NCBI GenBank assembly: GCA_003508835.1
Contig: PUFA01000695.1
Coordinates: 52,395-116,394 of the forward strand
DNA: 64,000 nt
DNA from: Eonycteris spelaea
Lineage: Eukaryota; Chordata; Mammalia; Chiroptera; Pteropodidae
Direction: 5' to 3'
How positions within the stretch are numbered: position 1 is the stretch's first letter; each line of letters begins with the position of its first letter. Below are positions 25,301 to 37,300 of this stretch, in pieces. The position numbers and the translations under genes are program-made. Under the pieces are notes generated by a model. That model saw nothing but the letters and a program-made list of their open reading frames with translations. It made no database searches and was not told the DNA's origin.

Positions 25301-28300
25301 ATATAATACATGAAAACAAAATATACTGTAAGATCCAGTTTTGTGAGGCAATGCATTTACCAACATGACTTGGAATGTATGTATCTATAAACTAATTATA
25401 AAAAATGTGTAACAGAAACTATTAGCACACACCCATGCTCACATACACGTTCCCCTTCCTCTGAGACACAGGCCATACATGCTGTCTGTCTCAAAGCTGA
25501 GAACCCACAGACATATCTGTAGACCACAACTTTCTTCCTACACACACCAGAGTTCCAGGGAGATATGTCTGTTGGATACAAGGAAGGTTTCTTCTCATTT
25601 CTGTAACCACTGTTTATAAAAGCTTCCTTTCCTGACATCAGAAAAGCTGTAGTTTTAGCGTTAGTCAACAGGAGGGACTTTACTCTCTTTCCAACTGTAC
25701 ACCAATGAAAAAAATATTAATTTTGCAAAAATTTCAAATCACAGTAGTTTTACAGAGTATGCCATGAAATGATTCTGCAGCCTAAATTTGTTTGGAATAA
25801 ATAGAGGAGTGTAGAAATGTATATAAGATGGATGCATGCTCTAAAGTGGTTTTGCTGATGATCCCAAATCTACATTACATACATTCCTTTAACACATACT
25901 AATTAGGCCTCTGTTATATGCCAGACATTGCCAACTCAAAGTGACCCCTAATCTGAAATCTATAATCCAGTTTTTCCATCTAGCCCAAGACAGATTTTCT
26001 CCACTTGGTCAAAGACACCCGGGCCGCCCAAGCAGGAGGGACTAGCTCCTAAGAACAAAATATCATCTCCTGTCTTCTCACTGATCTGTTCTTGAGACCT
26101 GAAAGTTACCATTGAAAGAGAAACCACTGCAGGAGCTGGAGAATAACTTAGGAACGTGAATACAGACCAATTAGGGCAAGGACACACTTCTTCCTGTTCT
26201 ACCACTTACTTGGCTGAGAAATCCTGAAAATTGTAATTAACACCTGTGAGCCCAATATTCATGAGCTGAAAAGGGACCATGAATGCACTCCTCCATGGGG
26301 CATCTGTAAGGAGGTCAAAGAAATCTAGTGAGTCCGCCCAACACAGAGCAAATGTTGGTTGCTGCTGGGCAAGTATGGGTTTTACTTCTCACTCCATTCC
26401 TTCCCTACCATAGCAGAAATGCCGTGCCATGTACTCAGTGGCATAGCAATGATGTAGGCAGAAATTCCAAAATGACACAGGAAAATAACCAATATGAACA
26501 CACACATGATATCTTAAAGGATACTCACGACACGACTCTTTCTTTCTGGGAGGATCAGCTAAAACCTGCTGGAGCATGAGTGGGAACTTAGCAGCCAGGG
26601 CGAGAGGCACGAGCACCTTTATAATACTGTTGTCATCTTTGATTCTGGAAGTATGACTGTGAGACAGGAGTCACACTGAGATGCGAATGTTCAGTAAGTG
26701 TGTGTGTGGTACCTCTGTGGCTTTTACCACTCTCCTGTGAAATTCCTCAAACAATGCCATGCTTGAGATCACGTTTGTCTGTATCGCCTTGAGGAGGGAG
26801 GGCTCTGGCCTTGTTCATGCACCCAACCTACTTAGTTGGTCATTATGGTAGATTGTTGTAGCTGTTAGCTAGCTCACTTTTACACTTTCCCTCAGTGACA
26901 TTATTTCTGAAGTAATGTCGATCCTCGCAAACGACTCTGGCTCATGCTATACGCCATACATGTACCCTGTACCATTAATCCTCTCTTTAGTATTTGATTT
27001 TTTACTTTTATTGATGGATTTTCATGAAAATGCATTGATTTCCTGCTGTTAAGTGTTGTTTCATAGGATCATGAACTCATGTTTTTTTTTAATCATTGTT
27101 ATATTGTTTTGAGCAGAGAGTGGAATAATTTGACTAATGCTCCACTGCTGGGTTGAAACACAGATGGTGAGCAGGAAGGATGAAAGCAGAGGGACTAGTT
27201 GGAAGGCAGTATAATCCAGTAGATGCATGTTGGTGTCTTGGCCAAGGCAGTAGATGCCAAAGGTTGTGAGTTGCAGGATTGTCCTGAGAGTGGGCCACAC
27301 AGTGACAGCAACGACACCCCAGAGGAGTTAACATGAGCCTTGGCTGTCATCAGTACACCGTGGAGTAATCAGCAGTGAACGGATTACTCGTAAGTGGTTC
27401 TGAGTCAACACAGAGTAATTATTGTGCAAGACGTAAAACACACAAAGCTAGAAAACCTTAGGTATTAACACCAAACAGAAGTTGGTTTCTAACAGTCTAA
27501 TTGATCCTCCCTCTCCCCAAACCGCTAGTGTTGTTGTCTGCTAGTACACTGTTTCAGCTGAACGTGGTAAAAATAAAACACCTTTAGTGAATCCAGATAT
27601 GGGAGGCAGAACTGAGACTATCTTATTCCTGTAGATGCCAGAAAGCTTCCAAATCTTTCCATACATACACTGGTGAGAGCATCTGCGGTGGTGAGGGGGA
27701 GGTTGTGAACAGCAATACAAGTCCTAGGAGTGGATACAGGGTGCAATACAACCAAGACACTTTATAAGCACACCTGTGGCTACAATGTCTAATAAAGTAG
27801 ATGTCAGAGCAAAGAAAATGAATAAGAGAGGAAGAGAAGCAATACATAATAATAAAAGGGTCAATCCACCAGAGAGACATAAGGATCCCAAGTGTGTACA
27901 CACCAAACAACAGAGCCTGAAAGTACATGAAGCAATAACTGCTGGAGCTGAAAGGAGAAATAGCCAAGGCCATAATAAGAGTTGGGGCCTGCAACACCCC
28001 CTCTCAGCAAGACATAGAATTACTAGAGGGAAGATCAACAGGGATATAGGAGATCTGAATAGCACAATAAACTAATGGGACTGACGTGACGAATAGAACT
28101 CTCCACCCAATGGCAGCAGGGTATAATGTTTTTCAAGTGTCTGTGTTACACTCACTAAGATAGGCCATCTTCTGGGCCTTGAAACAAGCCTCCACAAATT
28201 TAAAAAGATTTGAAATCACACCGAGTATGTTCTCTGACCACAGTGGAATCAAATTAGGAATCAATTTAACTTTAGGTGGTGGACACACAATGCAATATAC

Positions 28301-31300
28301 ATGTGACATATCGAATTGTACACTTGAAACCTATATGATTTTATTAACCAATGTCACCCCAATAAATTTAATAAAATAAATAAGTAAGAAAGTAAGTAAG
28401 TAAGTAAGTAGAAAAGCAAGAAAGAAAGAGAAAAGAAGACCCCCTAGAGACTTGGAAATGGTAGTTGGTGCATCATTCCAGTTCTTCTTTCAACCGTTGG
28501 TATAGGAGAGTTGATGATAGACTGAGCTGTCTCTCCTGAGCTGAAAAGCATTTCAGACTGGGCAAAGAGAAATCTCATGCTGGATAATTCAGAGTATTGT
28601 TGAGAGCAAGGCTGGAGGGAGGGAGAGAGTTTAGGGGGCTGTTACCTCTGTTCTACCTGACATTAAAGCTTGCACTGCGCTGGCAAGGGAAGCACAGCTT
28701 GCTGAGTATTAGTGGAATCAGTTTGGTGGCTGACTGGGTTTGGGAAGCATAACAGAGTTTGCCTCCCAGGTACTGTTGTAGTTGTTAGAGAGGCCTGAGA
28801 GAGCCAAGCTTCTCATACCTGCCTGGTGTATGGCTTGTGTCCAGTGTATCGCATAGATGCATACACCTCTGTTCTTTATAAATCGTGCTTATTTAAAAGA
28901 TTCAACACAGGTTCCTCGTCCTCCTCCGGCTCCTCCTCCTCCTCTTCCTTCTCACCCAGCATGAGCTCTCTGGTGATGGCACCACCTGTCAGTAAGCCTC
29001 TCCTACCTAGACAGGCGCGGATTTTCCTGTTGGGGTTTGTGTGATTCGTCCCTAAGGGAGGTTGGCATTTCGCTTGCCCTACCGTGGTTTTAGCCTAAGT
29101 GTGGTACATGGTAAGTGGGCCACAGATGCGTCTTCAAACTTGTATTTTTGTTCCCCTTTTCAGAAGACAATAATCGTGGTAGCTCACCTCAAAGAAGCAA
29201 GAGAGGTTGGGGTTCTTTCCAAGGTAATTTTGACAAGAGGAACCCTCGTTATGAATGTGGTGGATGTGAGCCTCAGCCTTGCCACCTCCAGGAGAATGAA
29301 GGGTTGAGCGCTGTCCAGGAGGAGCCCCAACTAAGGCAGTAAGTGACTGGGCAGCCTGGTTTGCATGTAGCGGCCCCCAAGAGTATGCAACTCTTTCACT
29401 CTCTGTGGTCTTCTTCTGTCATTGGAAAAATGAAGACCGCTCGAAGTGAAATCATGATTGAGCAGTCCTAAGTGTAGTCCTGGTGTTGGAGAGGGGAGGG
29501 CACATAGAAGACTTCTTAACATTTATATACCCTGTTCTCCCTTTACACCCTCTCCTCCCCCCAGCAGCACTCCCTATTCTGTTCAATACCACAAGAGGAG
29601 AGTGAAAGTGCATATTGAGGACCGTATCCAGATTACTGTTTGGAGAGGTACAAACCTCTTGAGGGAGCAGGTGGAGAAGAACACAAAAATGGAACCTTGG
29701 GTGACTGGTTCAAGATCACAGTAAGTGTCTTGAAAAAATGTATGAAATGTTAAGGAGAGAAAGATCAGGTGGTGTTATGTTCTCATGTTGAGATGCTAGG
29801 TATTTTGCTTGGGACAGTGTGTAATCTTTTTATTACTAGGAATTAACATTTTTTACTTATCTGAGGGCAATTTCAGAAAAACAATATACAGGAGACAGGC
29901 TGACTGTAGGCAGAATGGAAGAGACTGTCTAAAGGCAAAGGTATAACTAGTGTCAAAAGATGGAGCAACTCCACTCTGGATTGCCTCAGTTTGGCTCAAG
30001 CCGAATGTAGGAGAATGGGGGGCCAAGTCTCTGGAGCCTTGTCAGGGGCAAGCAGTGTGTGCACTAGGTAGGATCTCCTGGAAATTTATAAAAGGAAGAT
30101 CACATCCAACACATCGAGTTGACTTTGTATGAGAGCTTTGAATGGAGAGTTACGGGATTAAGGAACTCCATATTTGGCAAAAACTTAAGAAGTCATGACT
30201 GCAGTCCCTGTTTTAGAAAGCCTTTAGAGTCCAGTAGGAGGTCAGAAAAGAACACTGTTGGATCTGTTCTCCAGCCTTATTTCCATGTTGTTCCCCCTCT
30301 CTCCCTTCCTTTCTTTTCACCCTTAGGTTCCTGATGGGATAAAGTATGACAAGACATGGCTAATTAATTCAATCCAGAGCCTTTGCAGTGTCCCCTTCAC
30401 TCCAGTGGATGTAAGACAGGATGATAAAGTCAGATGAGGGGACATGGGAAGCAGAAGAGACCTGGCTCAGCAGCAGCCATTGCTCTCTGATACTGTTGTT
30501 GTTTCAATCCCTGTAGTTCCACTATGTGAAAAAACGGGCGCAGTTCTTTGTACAGGATGCTAGTATTGCCTCTGCATTGATGGATGTCAGCTACAAGATT
30601 TGTGACCAGGAGAACCGAAAGGTGCGTGTCAAGGGCATTACCTGTACCTAGTCCTGGGGCTGGAGGACAAGACGGGCTGGTCGTCTTCTTTGGAACTATA
30701 ATTACTGTCCATAACCCACCTTTTCTTCCTGAAGATACCTATCTTTGTCAATTCTTCTGCTGTACCCTATTCTGTGCGGGATAAGTTGGAGCCAGAAGAA
30801 ATGGAGCAGTTAAAGGTAATGCACACTGAAGGCACATATGTGCCCCTTGACCCATTTGCCTTTCTCCAGCCCTCGATTTCCCTGTCACCACCACAGGCTC
30901 TGAGTGCCATTTCCATTTCCTTCTGCAGCTGACTATAAGCAAACGGTATGATATCTCCCAGAAAGCTCTTGACCTCCAGATGCTCCGCTTTGACCCAGGT
31001 ATGGCTGATAGCAGTAATTCTGTGGCCGGTGAGGGCAGAGTAGTCTGCCTGGGAGGGAGAGTTAGAGATGAAAACGCAGGAGGGGTTGGTGCTGTCCCTG
31101 GACCCCTCTCAGCTTTCTGATTTCTTCCTCTTGGCTTCTTGAAGACTTGGTGGGCTTTGACATTGATATAATCCTGAATCGAAGAAATTGCATGGCTGCT
31201 ACCCTACAGATCATTGAAAAGAACTTCCCTGAGGTGAGACCTTAGGCCCAGTGATGGTGTTATGGTAGGGAGTGGAACAGATAGGGCAGAGTGGAGATTT

Positions 31301-34300
31301 GTCTGCAAGGCCCTGGCTAGTAACCGTCACCCTAATTCTTTCCCCAAAGCTGTTGTCTTTGAACTTACGCAACAACAAGCTGTACCAACTTGATGGCCTG
31401 TCTGACATTATACAGATGGCCCCCACAGTCAAGATCCTGAACCTCTCCAAAAATGAGGTAAGAAGAGGTAGCCAGAGGTAGGCAGGTTGGGTGGAGGGTG
31501 GAGGGTGGAGGGTGGTATTCATCAGAGTGATGGTAATGGGCAGGCAAAGGTACCTGAGTGGGAGGGAGAGGACTTCAGTTACAGGGGCCCAGAGGTCCCT
31601 CTTTCCCTGGGACTCCTTTTCCAGTTTCCACTTTATTTTTTTCAGCTGAAGTCGGCATATGAATTGGGCAAGATGAATGGCCTGAAACTCGAAGAGCTAT
31701 GGCTGGAAGGGAACCCCTTATGTGGCACCTTCCCAGACCAGTCCACCTACATAAGGTTGGTGATAACCACTGTCACCCTTGCTGGGGATCCTTGCCTCTT
31801 GGGAGACTGAACTATCCCTGACAGTGCCCTTCTGTAGAAGGTTGCAGCTCTGGTTTTCTGGGAGGAGGACCAGTCCTTGCCTTTTATTTTCTGTTTTCCT
31901 CACCTGTATGTACAGGTTTCCTCTCCTTCCTTTGACCTGCCTACCTTTTCTGGAGCTCTGGGGCTACTGTCTTTGTCTGCACCTAGTTTTTCCTAGCATG
32001 CTGTCACAAGAGTGTGCTCCAAGAAGCAAAACATCCCTTCCTCACCAGGACAAGGATGGTCCAGCCTTGAGCCAGATGGTGGTGCCCTGCACTGCAAAGG
32101 GTCCTCCAGCCCAGGGTCTCATGCTGAGGCTGGCTTTCCTACTCCAAGCTGAGATGGGAGTTCCCCTCAATTTCCCTGAGAGGGGTCCTATTTCCACTGC
32201 TCCAGAAAGGTCTCCCCTTGAATCCCAGGCTAACATAGGGACTTTCTTGCCCCATGCTGAGGGCCAAGGTCCTTGTGGCTGCCATCATGACATTTGTTCT
32301 TATGGTCCAATGCCAGGAGCTGGGACATCCTTGGGAGAATCCAGGGTTCCCTGAGTCAAGGGGCCAGAAGTGGGCCATATGCAGTGAATAGAGGGCCTCC
32401 TGAGGCAGCAGTGGAAGGCAGAGGGCAGAGGGGGTTGAGGAGACAAAAGGACAGGCCTTTCAGAGCACTGCCCCTCCCTCCCTCCACACATCACATCTTC
32501 CTGCCTGGTCTTTCAGAGGGTCCCTGAGTAGCCTGACATGGGCGTGATTCCTCAGGCAAATAACCAACTAAGACAGGCACAGGTGCACAGGAGCCATGAG
32601 GAGAGAAGGTGGTGATCATAGGAGGGGCCACAGACTCTCAACCTCATGCTGAGCTGGGGCCTGACCCTTTACTCCTTTTGGGGAAGGTCTCCTGCCCCCG
32701 TGGCTGCTGTGTTTCCCATGCCCAGTTCAAAGGCTCAACCAGCATTTAGTGGGACCCCAGCCCAACACATGCATATTTTTCTTTCCTATCTGAGTACACA
32801 GGGAAAGATGAAGGAAAGGGCTTCAACAGGGAAACCATGTCCTCTTTCTTCTCTCCTCTTCACCACCCCCCAACCCATAGCAGAGCTTCTTTCCCTTCCC
32901 TTTGTTTTCTCTTTCTCCCTTGTCTCTAACCTCCTAGTCTCCCCCATAGATTTCTTCCTGTCTTCACTCCATTTCTCTTTTTATCCCCTTTACTTTCCCT
33001 TTCTGTCTCCTGCCCCAGCATCCCTGGCTATCTCTGGGACATGTCCTGGTCCTGGCAGAATGCTGGACCCCCAATGAGGTATAACAGCTCTGGGCTCCCA
33101 CCTCATTCTCTTTTCTCTGCGGAGCCTTCAGTGTGGATTGGAGAAATAAGGGGAGGCAGGTTGGCGGAAGAAGCCCTGGAGCCTGGACAGCAAATGCTGT
33201 TTCTTATGGCACAGGAGAAGGGAGACAGGGTAGTTTAGATGGGGGCTACCCAGGAGCACGGAGAGTGGGAGAGAAAGGAGAGGGAGAGAGGCTTCAAAAC
33301 CCTGAACTGTCAATCACTTATATTTTTGGTTTTGGACAGTGCCATCAGGAAATGTTTCCCCATGTTGTTACGCCTGGTAAGTGCCTACATTCATTATCCT
33401 CTCTTACTGACTTTGATGGCCTCCACACTTGCCCTCAAGCCCTTCGTGTCTTGCATAGATTATGTTTTTGCATCAGAATCTCATCCAGTTTAGGGGAAAA
33501 TAGATTCCTCAAAAGACATGAATATGTTTTTTGAAAAAATGTCCATAAACATACGCGTATATGCATACATACACACAAAAAGGGTGAGAAAGAGAGGGAG
33601 GGAGGGAGGGAGGGAAGAAGGGAAGAAAGCAGGAATGTAGGAGGGAGGGAGAGAGGGAGGGAGATAGAGAGATAAGGAAGGAGAGTGAGGGAGGGAGAGA
33701 GAGAGAAAGAGAAAGATAAAGTTGTATATAACAGTAGAGAATTCCAGGACATAATGATGAAGATGCCCCTTTAATATTGCTGATGGAATTTTCAGAGTCT
33801 TTTCATACCTGACCTCTGACCCCCACCATCTCCTGTGTCCATACTTTGCCTGATCATCCAGAGCCACCTCCCTAGGCTGCGCTGATGATTTCCTCTTCCC
33901 TTCTGCAGGATGGCCAGGCGTTACCTCCACCAATTATTGACATTGACAGACCCCACTTAATAAAGCCCTGCAAGGTGAGGAAGAAAGATCAACAACATTG
34001 AGGGTATTGCAAGGGAGAATTTATCACCCACATAGTCTTAAATGTCCTTTGATTCCAGGAAAGCCACCAAACATCTGAGACGCTGAAGAGTCTAATTATG
34101 CAATTCCTGCAGCAGTAAGTACCACTGAGAACACCAGGAATGGGGAGGGCTAGGACAGATCAGGCCACCCTAGCACGGGTCTGCTTACTGGGACTTCCAA
34201 GTTCCACTTGAGATCAAGACCATAGAGATTGACTGTCTTCATTGTTCCCCCACAGATATTACTTGATTTACGACTCTGGAGACCGACAGGGTCTCCTGGG

Positions 34301-37300
34301 TGCTTATCACACGACAAAGCCTGCTTCTCCCTGACCATCCCCTTCAACCCTGAGGACCCATCCCCGTGAGTATCACAGCGCAGCTTCAGCTCCTGAGCCC
34401 TGTGGCTCTCCAGCAGACACTGGCCAGTTCCTGAAAACAGGCACACTGGCTTGACCACCACCTCTTGTTTCTTTTGCTCCTAGAAGCAGCTTATGTGAGT
34501 ACTTCAAGGATAACAGGAATATGAAGAACCTCAAGGACCCCTGTGCGTGTGTGATGGGGAAAATTGAGCAGGGAAAGGGGGTGTGAAGGGATCAGTCATA
34601 GGGCCCAGGGTGTGGCTACCCTGACCCTCGCTCTCCTTTCCCCACAGATCTGCGGGTTCAGCTGCTGAGACATACAAAACATGACACTGTGTGCTCCCTC
34701 TGTGTGTTGCCCAAAACTCAGCATGACCTCAACTCCTTCGTGGTGGACATGTGGTTCCAGACGGTGAGCACCTGCTTCCTTCCTCGGCAGGCCCAGAAAG
34801 ACGCAGGTGGGTAGGAGGTATAGTTGGTGACTCTGTGCCTGGGCTCTTCCCTTTCAGGAAAGGATGCTCTGTTTCTCTGTCAACGGGGTGTTCAGAGAAG
34901 GTGAGTGTACATAGAGTCCCCTTTCCAGATACCCCACTTCTCCCTTCCCCTTGCTGGGCTCCCTCCCAGGACTCTCCTAATTTCTCTGATCTTTTCCCTT
35001 TCCTTCCTATTCCCTCTGTGTTCTCCTGCCTCCACTCTACCCTCAAACCAACCTGGTCTGACCTGCATCCATGCCTGCACAGCTCAGGCATTTGGGACAC
35101 ACATCGAAGTTTAACAGCTCTCATCTTAGCTCTTTATGGTTTGAAGTTTGGTCCACTATGTAACCTCTCATTTTCCTCATTTGCAAATTGGTCTAATAAT
35201 ATCCGCCTTTAAGGTAGCTATGAAAAATTAATAAAATTAATTCGTGAACTGATTGCCTCAGGGCCCACCACATAGTAGCATCCCTGTCAGTGGGAGTAGA
35301 TTGCCCCTATTGTTTCTATCCCCATTCCCAACACTCTGACTCCTGATGTACAGTTGTCCCCTTAGGCATGAGTATTGAGTTGGACCTTGACTAGGGAATG
35401 TTGTGTGAGTTTGTGAAGCGTGTGTGACTCTAAGGGAGTATTGTTGTTTATTGTTGTTGAAGTGGAAGGAAGGTCTCAGGGTTCTGTGCGTGCCTTCACC
35501 CGGACCTTCATCGCTATACCTGCCAGCAGTTCCAGGTGAGTCCTGTGTCATGGGGTAACACCCAGCCCAACCTGGGATCATGGGTGTGGGAATGTGGTTG
35601 TGCAGATCCTCAGGGTTTCCTCAGTGTTGTGGAAAGCCAACAGGTAGATCCAAGGAGCAGTCCAGCACAGGAATTGAGAGCATAGTAGTCTCTGGAGGTA
35701 GAGCATTGGATTCTCTTCCTGACCCTAACACTAGAATTATACCTTGGTGAAGTCACATCACCTCTCTGTGACTCAGTGTCTTCCTCTGAAAATGGGATTA
35801 GATTGTCTTCTTTATTGGGCTGTTTTACAGAGTAAATATTTTGGGGTTAAAACAACAAATCCAGCGAAGCTGGTAGACAGTCTTTCCAAGGGCGGGCTCT
35901 GTGGGAGAGACAGAGCTACCTGTCAAGAAATCTGTGATGGTGGTGGGCAGGCACAGCAAGGAATGGAAGAAATCTGGTTGCCATGTAACATTTGGAGTAG
36001 GATTGTTGTTGGGGGCATGGGATTGTCCATTCATCAGTTGTCCGATGGCTCATTTTTCCTCCAGTATATTCATCGTGAATGATGAGCTGTTTGTGAGAGA
36101 TGCCATCCTTAAAAAGACCTTGAGTGCTTTCTCTATCCCAGTGATCGCACCCACCTCCAGCTCCCTGATCACATTCACCCAGCAGCAGAAGGAAATGGTG
36201 CTGGCTTTTTCCACCCAGTCTGGGATGAATCTCCTGTGGTCTCAGAAGTGAGTATTGGGGGTTCACGGATATAGGAGGGAACCCAGAGAATGTGGTACTG
36301 AATAATGGGAACTCTAAGTAACTTGGACAAATAAATATTTGGATATTTTGCTTCCAAAAATAAAGTAGTCCTGTGAAAAATGCATAGTAATTTTATGATG
36401 ATATCTGTGAAGATTTTTTAAAAAACAGTATAATGCTCAGATGACATGACCTTGTATCTGGAAAATCCTAAGGAATCCACTAAGAAGCTACTAAAATAGA
36501 TAAGTTTATCACAGTTTCAGGATCAACATACAAAAAACATTTGTATTTCTATGCACTTATAATGAACAGTCTTAAAATGAAATTAAGAAAATTATTCCAT
36601 TTATAACAGAATCAAGAATAAATACTTAGGAGACATATAGCTAAAGCAAAAAACTTATGCTTTGAAATCTTCAAAATGTTATTAGAATAAATTAAATATG
36701 ACCTAAGAATGGAAGGACATGCTATGTTTATGGCTTATAAGAATTAATATTACTAAGATGGTAATACTATTCAAAATAGTTCACAGATTCACCACCATTC
36801 TTATCAAATCCCAGCTGTCTCCTTTCAAGAAATTCATAAGGTGATCCTAAAATTTACATGGAAAGTCAATGGACTTAGAATAGTCAAAACAATATTGAAA
36901 AGGAAGAATAGGTTGGAGGATTCGTAATTCCCTATCCTCACAATTTTAGAACTGCCTACAAAGTTACTGTTATAAAGACTGCATGGTACTGACATTTGGA
37001 TAGACAGTACCATAGAATCGAGGGTCCAGAAATAAACCCTGATATTTGTAGTCAGTTGATTTTAAACTAGGTCAAAATTTTAATGGAGGAAAAAATAGTA
37101 TTTTCAACAAATTGTACTGGAACCTGTATAATCACATGCAAAAAATGAATTTTGACCCTTACCACACATCCTATACAAATATTTCTCAAAGAGGATCAAA
37201 GACCTAAATGTAAGATATACAACTATAAAAACCCTCGGAAGAAAACATAGGTGTATATCTTCATGACATCGAATCAGGCAATGGTTCTTATATATGACAC

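Noticed and set aside
27623..28065. Two minus-strand open frames of 113 and 124 codons
   Set aside because: Both are mostly antisense to a plus-strand L1 ORF2 fragment.
31779..32354. 191-codon open frame in intron 11
   Set aside because: It lies between well-supported exons 11 and 12 in GC-richer intron DNA, shows no domain, and would have to overlap the exon 11 donor region. It is likely chance.
33490..33933. 147-codon minus-strand open frame
   Set aside because: Its core is the polypurine tract read in antisense (Ser/Leu/Pro repeats).
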